Source of the DNA: a virus
Virus record (IMG/VR): IMGVR_UViG_3300037245_001061
Span: 1-55,002 of that record
Length of the DNA: 55,002 bases
Reading direction: 5' to 3' (one strand)
Under the pieces are notes generated by a model that saw nothing but the letters and a program-made list of their open reading frames with translations, was not told the origin of the DNA and made no database searches. Both the position numbers and the translations under genes were made by a program. Within the stretch, counting starts at the first letter, position 1. Each line of letters starts with the position of its first letter. Shown here in pieces: positions 16,816 through 24,144 of the stretch.

Positions 16816-18282
16816 TTATCCCCTCCGAGGGACTTCATTATTAGTAAGGTGGTCATTTGCTAAGGTCTTTATCTTGGACTGGCTGCGCTTGGTGAACTTG
16901 TAGTTCCTAGCTTGGCACAGATAGTTAAATGCAGAGGCTGTGGCATCCACTACGTCATCCCACTTGCCAGTAGAGGATCTCTCGCCGTCGAATAGTTCGT
17001 GCTCCCGGTAGAATGCCTTAAGATCCTCTGAGGAGAAGCTACTCTCTACAATGTAGACAAAGCCATTCTGAGCTGCCACCGCGTAGGGCTCTGCTCTAGT
17101 TATCTTTGATTTATTGACTGGCATAGGATCTTTGTGGCATATTAGGCCATCTTCGGACACCTTCTTGGCGAACTCCTCAAATTGGAACTTACCAGAGGCT
17201 CCTGCGTCAATCCCCATGACTATCTTACAGTCTCTACCATCTCTGTGGCCTACCTGTAGGATACGCCTGTCTCTTGGGCCTGCCCTATCTTGGAACCTCT
17301 CCATACCGTGTATGTAGTAGTCTCCATCTCTGGACTTAGATACTCTCACACCTACAGTCCAATCCGCCCTTCTGTTTATGGTCTGGCCTTCTTCAGGCGC
17401 TGTGCCTGCAGTGTCCCAGCCCCTACATGTAACTGAGCCTAGAGGTACGTGGGTAGCCTTCCTGTAGTAGCTCGTCTGGAAGTACATACCAGAGTCTTCT
17501 GTAGGCTCCCAGCAGCCAAGTAATAGCTGCTTGCGCTTCTTCTCAGACATTGAATCTAGCTTATCTTTGTAGGCCTCATCTAGGTAATCGTTGTCTTCTA
17601 TTGTTGCTGGTATATATGTGTAAGTCTGGGGGTTCTTGCCGTGGGTATCTACCAACTCTTGTCTGTCCCAAGAGGTGTACAGTACATCACTGATGATTAC
17701 AAAGTAGGCCCTCTTACCAGACAAGTCCCTGCGAGCAAGGTATTCATCATCTAGGAACCTCTCAACATAGTCGTACACAAAGTGTGTTGGGTCTGGGTTG
17801 AGTGTGCATCGTATCCCGCATTTGACATTAGCCTTACTACGGTTACGAGACCTGAGTACATCGAACTGGTAGTACGTCCTAAACTGGAACTCCTCAAAGT
17901 AGATCTTACATATCTCTGACCCATACCATGAATCCGCATGTTTGTCATACTCAAGGTAGGCAAATGTAGTCCTAGATCCTGCAGGGAAGGTTATCGTCTT
18001 GTTCTGCTCACTGATGTGAGACTTACCTATATACTTCCCTTTGCTATCGAAGAGGATAGGTTCATAGAGGTCTTTAGCCTCTACCCATAGTCCCTTGTCG
18101 ATCTCTGTGTTAGTTGTTCTGAAGAACACTGAGAAGTAGTGCTTATCATGGACACCTTGTAGGTTATCTATTAGGGAGGCCCAAGTCTTGCCTCCCCCGG
18201 CCCCGCCACCAAATATAACTAGATCCTCTTCGGCTTGTAAGTACTGTGCTTGCACCTTGGATGGGTGTGCTACTACTGTCAT
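16816..18282 (-). CDS. terL: Terminase large subunit
   Basis: 488 residues. The Walker A GGGAGGGKT is at residues 25-33. The Walker B is ICKIYFEEF with its acidic pair around 125-135. 'CTLNPD' corresponds to the coupling motif. The nuclease half carries 'RGWDTAGT' and 'MGIDAGASG' with the metal-binding aspartates, and 'DDVVDATASAFNYL' near the end. It is the ATPase/nuclease motor that cuts and packages DNA through the portal. The two tRNA genes lie immediately upstream. Confidence 0.93.
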   Translation of the reverse strand: MTVVAHPSKVQAQYLQAEEDLVIFGGGAGGGKTWASLIDNLQGVHDKHYFSVFFRTTNTEIDKGLWVEAKDLYEPILFDSKGKYIGKSHISEQNKTITFPAGSRTTFAYLEYDKHADSWYGSEICKIYFEEFQFRTYYQFDVLRSRNRSKANVKCGIRCTLNPDPTHFVYDYVERFLDDEYLARRDLSGKRAYFVIISDVLYTSWDRQELVDTHGKNPQTYTYIPATIEDNDYLDEAYKDKLDSMSEKKRKQLLLGCWEPTEDSGMYFQTSYYRKATHVPLGSVTCRGWDTAGTAPEEGQTINRRADWTVGVRVSKSRDGDYYIHGMERFQDRAGPRDRRILQVGHRDGRDCKIVMGIDAGASGKFQFEEFAKKVSEDGLICHKDPMPVNKSKITRAEPYAVAAQNGFVYIVESSFSSEDLKAFYREHELFDGERSSTGKWDDVVDATASAFNYLCQARNYKFTKRSQSKIKTLANDHLTNNEVPRRG

Positions 18283-18305
18283 AGGTTACCTCCATAACCG
18301 TTATC

Positions 18306-18382
18306 TGGTGGGCCACCAAGGACTTGAACCTCGCGTCTTCCGATTATGAGTCGGCTGCATTAACCCACTATGCTAGTGGCCC
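18306..18382 (-). tRNA. tRNA-Met (anticodon CAT)
   Basis: Seven-bp acceptor stem (GGGCCAC/GTGGCCC) with encoded CCA. The anticodon stem CCGA/TCGG encloses loop CTCATAA with anticodon CAT. The T loop is TTCAAGT. The loop resembles elongator Met; a lysidine-type Ile reading cannot be excluded. 77 nt. It is in the late operon between the zinc-ribbon gene and terL. Confidence 0.88.
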
Positions 18383-18389
18383 TCTTGTT

Positions 18390-18465
18390 TGGTTCCGACA
18401 GAGAGACTCGAACTCCCAACCTGCTCATTACAAGTGAACTGCACTCCCAATTGTGCTATACCGGA
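18390..18465 (-). tRNA. tRNA-Thr (anticodon TGT)
   Basis: Acceptor TCCGGTA pairs with TGTCGGA (two wobble pairs), followed by ACCA. The anticodon stem GTTCA/TGAGC encloses loop CTTGTAA, anticodon TGT. The T arm is GGGAG-TTCGAGT-CTCTC. 76 nt, seven bases upstream of the tRNA-Met gene, so the pair is probably processed from the late transcript. Confidence 0.9.
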
Positions 18466-18473
18466 TCTAATCT

Positions 18474-18647
18474 TCAAGGGCTACCCCCTGATATACTTCC
18501 TACGACCCAGAGCACCGCCACTATAGCGAAGAGCCAGAGGCCTATCTTAGTTCTCAACCCTGTGGGGTCGCTGCTGCCACAACTAGGACAGCTCTTAGCG
18601 CTTGCGTCTATCTCATGCTCACACGATATACAATTTTCTAATGCCAT
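18474..18647 (-). CDS. Zinc-ribbon single-pass membrane peptide
   Basis: 57 residues, with ATG at 18647 behind a GGAG site. The N-terminal half has CISCEHEID..CPSCGSSDP, two CxxC knuckles of a zinc ribbon. The second half is one hydrophobic helix ('IGLWLFAIVAVLWVVGSI'). Such ribbon-plus-helix peptides are common in bacteria and phages but have no fixed function. It ends nine bases before the tRNA-Thr gene. Confidence 0.7.
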   Translation of the reverse strand: MALENCISCEHEIDASAKSCPSCGSSDPTGLRTKIGLWLFAIVAVLWVVGSISGGSP

Positions 18648-18704
18648 AGTTAATCTCCCTCCATGGAGTTTCGTACTTAAAGTTAACCGTATCCTTGGTT
18701 AGTG

Positions 18705-19028
18705 TTACTTGCCCACTTCAAACGTCAGTGGGATATCTGTGCTCTTGCATGTATCTGCGCCAGTGTCTTGTGTGGTTAGCTTGACACTCCATGTGCCTGC
18801 ATACGTTATATCCCCTTCGAGGAATTCGTACTCCACGTACTCTAGGGCATTAAAGGTGCCTACGTCTGTCACGATGGAGATAGTTCCCACAGTCAACCCA
18901 CTCCCTACGTCCACAGTGAAATCCCCTGTGCTAGTCAGGGGGCTATCTATGAAGAGTGTGTTGACATTGGAGCTAATATCCTGTCCTGCGTTGACACGGA
19001 GGATATTGCCATAGTCATTTTTATTGAT
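18705..19028 (-). CDS. Small beta-rich virion protein with apparent non-ATG start
   Basis: The clear C-terminal part ('VDVGSGLTVGTISIVTDVGTFNALEYVEYEF...PLTFEVGK') is preceded in frame by well-formed coding sequence ('NDYGNILRVNAGQDISSNVNTLFIDSPLTSTGDF') back to a TGA at 19032-19034. The only good ribosome site, GGAGGTGA, lies six bases before an in-frame ATC at 19028; the nearby ATG at 19018 is out of frame. Either ATC or a downstream GTG (18914) starts the protein, or a one-base error hides an ATG. The product resembles small phage strand-rich fibre accessories. Confidence 0.55.
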   Translation of the reverse strand: MNKNDYGNILRVNAGQDISSNVNTLFIDSPLTSTGDFTVDVGSGLTVGTISIVTDVGTFNALEYVEYEFLEGDITYAGTWSVKLTTQDTGADTCKSTDIPLTFEVGK

Positions 19029-19052
19029 AGCTCACCTCCAAAGGTTTAGTCT

Positions 19053-21407
19053 TTAACATATATCACCTGAAAGATTTATATCCCCAAAGCTGAAAGTAGC
19101 ATTGAAGTCTATGTCACCAAAGCTGAAGGTTCCCTCTAGGCCTATGTCACATGGATCGGCCAACTGGGCTCCCACGATCATATTTGCTAGGGTAGTATCA
19201 CCATCCTCTTGTACGTCAGCTATGAGCTGTACCAGTACGTCTATGGTGGCAGTAGTTGCATCACCATCCTCAAGGACATTAGCTGTTATGCTAAGGACAC
19301 CCTCAATGGATGCTAAGGTGGTATCACCCTCCTCAAACACATTAGCCGTAAGGTTGGCTACAGCTTCTAGCACCTCTAGGTTAGCTAAGGTGGTATCACC
19401 GGCCTCTGCCAGACTAACTACTAAGTTACCCGGTACCTGTAGGAGTGCTGTGGTTGTATCACCATCCTCCGAGACATTTGCAGTCAGGGAAAAGACAGCT
19501 CCAAGGGAGGCTGATGTTGCATCACCTTCCTCAAGGAGGTTTGCTGTGAGGTTTGCTACCCCTGCAGCTACCCCTTCGAGGTTAGCTAGAGTGGTGTCGC
19601 CTACTTCAGCCACATCTGCTGTTAGACTTGCTACGGCTTCCAGAAGGGCTAATGTTGTATCGCCCACCTCTGAAACATTGGCTGCAAGGCTTGCTGGGGC
19701 TTCTAGCAGAGCTAAGGTTGTGTCACCTACTTCAGCTGTGTTAGCTGTAAGGCTTGCTATAGTCCCTAGTAAAGCTAATGTTGTATCACCATCTTCAGCA
19801 ACAGTAGCTACTATACTTGCCACAGCCTCTAAGGTTGCTGCTGTAGTGTCCCCTGCCTCATCTTGATCGGCAGTAAGGATGGCAACTCCAGCTACTACAC
19901 CCTGTAGGTTAGCTAAGGTTGTATCGCCAGCCTCAGAGACATCAGCTGTAACCTCAGCTATCAGCTCAATAAGGGCTGCGGTAGTGTCACCGTCTTCTGC
20001 TACGTCTGCTGTAAGTCCTGCAAGGAGCTCTAGGAGGGCTTCTGTAGTATCACCATCCTCTAGGAGGTTGGCTGTGAGGGAGGCTATTCCCTTAAGGGTG
20101 GCTGTGGTAGCATCACCCTCTTCGTTTAGGCTTGCTGCCAGTGAGGCTACAGCCTCGACACTAGCTGAGGTTGTATCCCCATCCTCTGATACGTTAGCTG
20201 CGAGCTCCCCTATTAACTCTAGGAGTGCTGCTGTTGCATCACCATCTTCTGAAACAGATGCTACCAGAGAGGCAATGCCTGCTAATGTGGCTGCAGTTGT
20301 ATCCCCTTCCTCAGCTAAGTTAGCCGTTAAGGAGGCTAAAGCTTCCAGTGTGGCTGATGTAATATCGCCATCTTCGGATAGGCTTGCTGTTAGGGATGCT
20401 GCTGCATCTATGTTTGCTGCTGTGGTATCTCCATCCTCGGAGACACTCGCTGTTAGGTTGGCAGGTAGCTCTAGGCTAGCCGCTGTAGTATCTCCATCTT
20501 CTGAGACACTTGCTGTAAGGGAGGCTATCCCCTCTAATGTTGCTGCTGTAGTATCACCAGCCTCGTCAACATCCGCTGTAAGGCTTGCCCCATCAAAGAC
20601 ATCTTCTATGAGGGGTATCTGTACTTTAGGCTTCAGTATCTGGTATGGGTTTCTGTTGAACTCTACTACTTGTCCGTGAGTCCACGCTACTCCACAGATA
20701 CCTCCTACAAATGTCATGGGGCCAAGGAAGTGCCCATCTGCTACTTGATCACTACCACCAACAGAGGCACCGTTGACAAAAGAGAAGTCTGGGTATACGC
20801 CACCAGTGCCTGCGCCACGGCCACCATGGTGTGTCTCATCACGGTAGAAGTCGTAGTTGCTATTGGTGGTAGCCCCCTCCCCGTTATAAGTCACGACTAC
20901 AGTGTGGTAATTGCCATCCCTAAATAAACCATTATTGAAGGTGTTGGCTGGCCTGACAACATTACCGCCATCGTCTAATCCGAACGCTACTGGCCCCATC
21001 GGGCCGTTAGTACTCCTGAATGACAGGACTAGGTTGTTGGTAATACCCTCTATGACCAATACCACTGGGGTCAGGTCAGTGTAGAAGTCTGGATTACACC
21101 TAATAAATAGTGTGTAGGGTAGTGTCTCGTCAAAGACAGGTGCATCTGGGAAGTCTAACCTGTCAGTGCCCCCACCGAAGTCTACCAGCCTACCTTCGTT
21201 ATTATACCCTACTTCTGGTGTACCCACTCTCTCCGAGTGAGAGCCAGATACATGATCAATTGGTAAGTCTGCATCCAGTGTGGTGTAGAAGCAGAGGCCG
21301 TCAGTTAGGTCATTAGCCCAATCTACCTCTACTCCACCGGGAGGCTTCCCCATCGGGTCTTTAAAACCCGCATGTAATTTCTTAGGCAGCTTACCAATTA
21401 TCGCCAT
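19053..21407 (-). CDS. LamG-type protein with 22 tandem 21-residue repeats
   Basis: 784 residues. Residues of about 25-260 are a concanavalin/LamG-like beta-sandwich ('DLTDGLCFYTTLDADL', 'LVDFGGGTDRLDFPD', 'NYHTVVVTYNGEG'). From residue 276 to about 748 come 22 copies of LTA-x-V-x-E-D/E-GDTT-x-A-x-LE-x-x-A-S, mostly 21 residues, with copies of 24-25 residues at 11, 16 and 19. The end is a short doublet ('TFSFGDIDFN..TFSFGDINL'). It is probably a virion fibre or surface adhesin, with a binding head and a repetitive stalk. Sits between structural genes of the late operon. Confidence 0.75.
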   Translation of the reverse strand: MAIIGKLPKKLHAGFKDPMGKPPGGVEVDWANDLTDGLCFYTTLDADLPIDHVSGSHSERVGTPEVGYNNEGRLVDFGGGTDRLDFPDAPVFDETLPYTLFIRCNPDFYTDLTPVVLVIEGITNNLVLSFRSTNGPMGPVAFGLDDGGNVVRPANTFNNGLFRDGNYHTVVVTYNGEGATTNSNYDFYRDETHHGGRGAGTGGVYPDFSFVNGASVGGSDQVADGHFLGPMTFVGGICGVAWTHGQVVEFNRNPYQILKPKVQIPLIEDVFDGASLTADVDEAGDTTAATLEGIASLTASVSEDGDTTAASLELPANLTASVSEDGDTTAANIDAAASLTASLSEDGDITSATLEALASLTANLAEEGDTTAATLAGIASLVASVSEDGDATAALLELIGELAANVSEDGDTTSASVEAVASLAASLNEEGDATTATLKGIASLTANLLEDGDTTEALLELLAGLTADVAEDGDTTAALIELIAEVTADVSEAGDTTLANLQGVVAGVAILTADQDEAGDTTAATLEAVASIVATVAEDGDTTLALLGTIASLTANTAEVGDTTLALLEAPASLAANVSEVGDTTLALLEAVASLTADVAEVGDTTLANLEGVAAGVANLTANLLEEGDATSASLGAVFSLTANVSEDGDTTTALLQVPGNLVVSLAEAGDTTLANLEVLEAVANLTANVFEEGDTTLASIEGVLSITANVLEDGDATTATIDVLVQLIADVQEDGDTTLANMIVGAQLADPCDIGLEGTFSFGDIDFNATFSFGDINLSGDIC
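19163..20582 (-). repeat. 22 x 63-bp coding repeats (GDTT repeat array)
   Basis: Each unit encodes about 21 residues with an almost invariant EDGDTT/EAGDTT core. Units differ at many third positions, so the array is old or under selection rather than a recent slip expansion. Three units carry 3-4 extra residues. Confidence 0.85.
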
Positions 21408-21457
21408 TCGTTGGTGCCCCTATAGTCTTATATTATTGTGTACCTCGGTATAAGTGA

Positions 21458-21910
21458 TTAAGCTTTACCAGCGATAGCCTTGGGTGTAAGCTCTAGCTCC
21501 CAACCTGCGACTACAGAGACTGCCATGTTGTTCTTAATGTAGAACTCGTACTCTTGGCCATCAACTATATTAGTAGTGGATATCTCTAAGGCAGGGTACT
21601 GGACGGTAGCCGCCTCACTCAGGTTAAACACCCCTACGAACTTATCTAGGTAGTTGGCGTTGGGTGTAGTGGCATCGTTAGTACTTAGGATATTTAGAGG
21701 CTTAGCGTATAAGGCTATAGTGCCATTGGCAGCAGAGCCTGTCATTGTGAAAGTACCAACCACGGAAGCCGACAGTACATTGTCTGTGTTAGTCCAAGTA
21801 GCCGTATCCCCGACAACAGAGAATGCGGTGGTAGCTACAGCTGAGGTAGTGTCTGTCACTGTTACAGCTGTACCAAAATAGTCTACGGGAGCCCCTGTAG
21901 GTATTGCCAT
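21458..21910 (-). CDS. Small beta-rich virion-associated protein
   Basis: 150 residues, Thr/Val/Ala-rich with 'NILSTNDATTPNANYLDKFVGVFNLSEAATVQYPALEISTTN' and the ending 'GWELELTPKAIAGKA'. The pattern looks like a small jelly-roll appended to virions. No motif I can name. It is tightly packed after the 145-residue gene (stop and start adjacent). Confidence 0.5.
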   Translation of the reverse strand: MAIPTGAPVDYFGTAVTVTDTTSAVATTAFSVVGDTATWTNTDNVLSASVVGTFTMTGSAANGTIALYAKPLNILSTNDATTPNANYLDKFVGVFNLSEAATVQYPALEISTTNIVDGQEYEFYIKNNMAVSVVAGWELELTPKAIAGKA

Positions 21911-22348
21911 TTAGATATCTCCTGCAGCGCGTTTCATTCGTGCGTCTGTTACGTGTTGTAAGATTAGTCTAGGGAAGACCAGTTCGGTTACAGTGCCCAT
22001 TGCTATGGTTGCTGAGGCCATCTCAGAAGAGAACTGGCCTATGTCTATCAGGGCATTAACAGCAGCCTGTGTCTGGGAGTTATTGATGTCAATACCCACA
22101 CCCTCCAGAGCTGACATCACCCATGCTGGCTGGTAGTCCTCATGCTCTATAGCTAAGCCGCAACAGTACTCCAGTGCGTCCTGCAAGCAAGCTGCAACCG
22201 TTGCTGATGCCTCCTTGGCAATCATCACAAATGTTATCTTCCTTTCCGGGGTAGTGTCCTCTGTCATAACAGCCAAGATGTCAAAGAACTCTTGGTCTGT
22301 CAGGTTGGGATCACTATCCAAGTCAGCGATAGCTACAGTATCAACCAT
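21911..22348 (-). CDS. Unknown late-operon protein, helical
   Basis: 145 residues, acidic and helical, unlike its beta-rich neighbours ('SDPNLTDQEFFDILAVMTEDTTPERKITFVMIAKEASATVAACLQDALEYCCGL'). The C-terminus is basic ('RLILQHVTDARMKRAAGDI'). Function not recognised. Confidence 0.5.
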   Translation of the reverse strand: MVDTVAIADLDSDPNLTDQEFFDILAVMTEDTTPERKITFVMIAKEASATVAACLQDALEYCCGLAIEHEDYQPAWVMSALEGVGIDINNSQTQAAVNALIDIGQFSSEMASATIAMGTVTELVFPRLILQHVTDARMKRAAGDI

Positions 22349-22351
22349 GTG

Positions 22352-22750
22352 TTATACTCCGTCGTCGTAAGCTGCGGTGTTAACCCAGTCCCCTGACATT
22401 TGCACAGTCTGGCCTGCTACGATGGTTAAGTTATCCAGTGTTACACCATCACTGCCTTCTAGTAAGCCTGCCTCCAAGAATGTAGATCCTGAGGTAAGGA
22501 GCTCGTAATGGCCTGCTGTACCTGATGCAGCTGCGTTGGTATCTGCTGTGATCGCACTAGAGGTTAGGACTCCGTTAGAAACCACACCCCACTGGGATAC
22601 ATTACCTGTAAGAGTGGCTAGGAGAGTACCAACGCCACCCACACCATCTGGAGAGCCTGAGCGGATCTGTATTAGTGCGCTAGTACCACGTTGTGTGTTT
22701 AGGCCATCCATGAGGGCCGTCCTAACTGCGTTTGTTCTAAAAATTGTCAT
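22352..22750 (-). CDS. Small beta-rich virion-associated protein
   Basis: 132 residues. The N-terminus 'FRTNAVRTALMDGLNTQRGTSALIQIRSGSPDG' is followed by alternating strands and ends with 'LTIVAGQTVQMSGDWVNTAAYDDGV'. The opening resembles the short decoration-type proteins found beside LamG genes in phage late operons. Role unknown. Confidence 0.5.
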   Translation of the reverse strand: MTIFRTNAVRTALMDGLNTQRGTSALIQIRSGSPDGVGGVGTLLATLTGNVSQWGVVSNGVLTSSAITADTNAAASGTAGHYELLTSGSTFLEAGLLEGSDGVTLDNLTIVAGQTVQMSGDWVNTAAYDDGV

Positions 22751-22768
22751 TGGTTGCCCCTGTGGGTA

Positions 22769-23539
22769 TTAGTTTACTGAGTTGCCTGTGCTAGGCTTAA
22801 TTGATAATTGGATTGTTTCTACTACGGTGTTGTTCACTGTACCTAGGTCGTCTAGGTCTGTCTGACCACCACCTACGAAGTCTGGCCACGGGGAGGCTGC
22901 TAAGGCCTCTTTCTCCGTGGAGGACAATACCCTAGGCCAAACTGCAACCCAAGATACTGATGCCTGCGCTGGCCACGTTGTGTCAAACCTAGCCCCAGCA
23001 GTAACCCTATCGAAGTTAAATGAGCTATCCTGAGCTAGCGCTGGTTGGACGTTGGATAGGCCCTCAACCTCATCAAAGATCCCTAGAGTTAAGTCAGGGG
23101 AGTTGTACTCAACTATGAGTACCCTCTCTGTACCATCCCATGTGGATGTGTTGTTTAGGTTTGTTGCTGTATTACTAGCTGCCAAGTCACGCATGAATCC
23201 GCTAACATCACCCGCACTGCCAGAGCCCCTCAGGGCTAGGTTGCTAGTGGTCTGTCCCACTAGCCCTAATGATGCAACCGCATTGTTGGTTCCCAGATCC
23301 ACTGTCCCAAAGCATCGAATGGCAAGGGTGGCGGAAGTGGCATAGGCATCTATAGGTGTCAGTGGCATTTCTATGCTGTTGGTAGATCCATCGAAATTGA
23401 AGAAGGTCTCTCCTCCCTCACCAACTGAGGTAGTGGGAGTTCCAGTCTTCACACCATCAGCCCCACCAACAGGACTCTGATCTACGTACTCCCCACCTAC
23501 CACTCGATAAGCAGCTAGCAGGCCATTATCTAAGCTCAT
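22769..23539 (-). CDS. LamG/concanavalin-like virion protein
   Basis: 256 residues. 'GLLAAYRVVGGEYVDQSPVGGADGVKTGTPTTSVGEGGETFFNFDGSTNSIEMP' is the opening of a LamG sandwich, and 'VSWVAVWPRVLSSTEKEALAASPWPDFVG' is its usual closing strand. This probably binds carbohydrate on the host or decorates the capsid. It overlaps the TerS-like gene by four bases. Confidence 0.65.
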   Translation of the reverse strand: MSLDNGLLAAYRVVGGEYVDQSPVGGADGVKTGTPTTSVGEGGETFFNFDGSTNSIEMPLTPIDAYATSATLAIRCFGTVDLGTNNAVASLGLVGQTTSNLALRGSGSAGDVSGFMRDLAASNTATNLNNTSTWDGTERVLIVEYNSPDLTLGIFDEVEGLSNVQPALAQDSSFNFDRVTAGARFDTTWPAQASVSWVAVWPRVLSSTEKEALAASPWPDFVGGGQTDLDDLGTVNNTVVETIQLSIKPSTGNSVN

Positions 23540-24018
23540 TTCTTACTCCCCATGACCAAGCTTAGAGGAGCTGCAGTAGGTGTGCTGGTTGTACCCTTGG
23601 CACCCTTCTTCTCTTTCCTCTCGTCTCTCTCTCTGAGGACTGTTAGGATCTCGTCTAGCTGGTATGATGCCACCCTAACCCTAATCAGGGGGTCTATGGA
23701 ATCAGTCATAAGGACTTGAAGCTCTAGGATGGCTCCCTCTAGCTCTGCTAGGAACTTACCTTGAACACCATCTGTGCGGTACTTCCTACCTTTAGCTTCT
23801 TGCTCTCGTAGGAGCTTCATGCCTTCTTTTACTATCTTGGTGCCTGCCTTCTCTCTGACTTTCTCATCGGAGTGTTTCAGCATTGTTCTTAAAGTCTTAA
23901 TAGCATCATCGGAGCCCTTTAGAAGGCTCCTCTCGATTAATGCCTTGGAGGGTATCTTGTTCTTAGAAGCACCCCTCCCTAGGAGGTTACCTGATACTCC
24001 GGGTTGGAACTTGGCCAT
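23536..24018 (-). CDS. Terminase small subunit-like protein (DUF5681-type N-terminus)
   Basis: 160 residues from ATG 24018, chosen because AGGAG lies seven bases upstream. It starts MAKFQPGVSGNLLGRGAS, the F-x-PG-x-SGN-x-x-GR signature that opens many small-terminase-like proteins. Two helical segments follow ('KALIERSLLKGSDDAIKTLRTMLKHSDEKVREKAGTKI' and a long coiled coil), and the C-terminus is basic. It is separated from terL by about 5.3 kb of fibre-like genes and tRNAs, an unusual distance. Confidence 0.55.
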   Translation of the reverse strand: MAKFQPGVSGNLLGRGASKNKIPSKALIERSLLKGSDDAIKTLRTMLKHSDEKVREKAGTKIVKEGMKLLREQEAKGRKYRTDGVQGKFLAELEGAILELQVLMTDSIDPLIRVRVASYQLDEILTVLRERDERKEKKGAKGTTSTPTAAPLSLVMGSKK

Positions 24019-24041
24019 ATTAGGCTCCTCTTGAATTAGGT

Positions 24042-24104
24042 GCATCCCTAGTACCGAATGTTATTATTATCGGCTCAGAGCGGAGGGGTCTCTACTAGGG
24101 ATGC
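24042..24104 (-). repeat. 12-bp inverted repeat in the leader of the TerS-like gene
   Basis: GCATCCCTAGTA at 24042-24053 pairs perfectly with TACTAGGGATGC at 24093-24104 around a 39-nt loop. A second hairpin (GGAGC/GCTCC) lies at about 24115-24127. The 126-nt gap between the fibre gene and the TerS-like gene therefore forms two stems just upstream of the ribosome site; there is no T-tract, so this is more likely an RNA control or processing element than a terminator. Confidence 0.6.
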
Positions 24105-24144
24105 GATTCTTCAGGAGCAGGGCTCCTCTCTCCAATTCTTTGTA

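Noticed and set aside
19102-20679. Two long plus-strand ORFs (254 and 266 codons) rich in Ser/Ala/Val
   Set aside because: They are the antisense of the GDTT repeat gene. A regular repeat keeps the opposite frame free of stops; there is no ribosome site and the composition is what the mirror of the repeat predicts.
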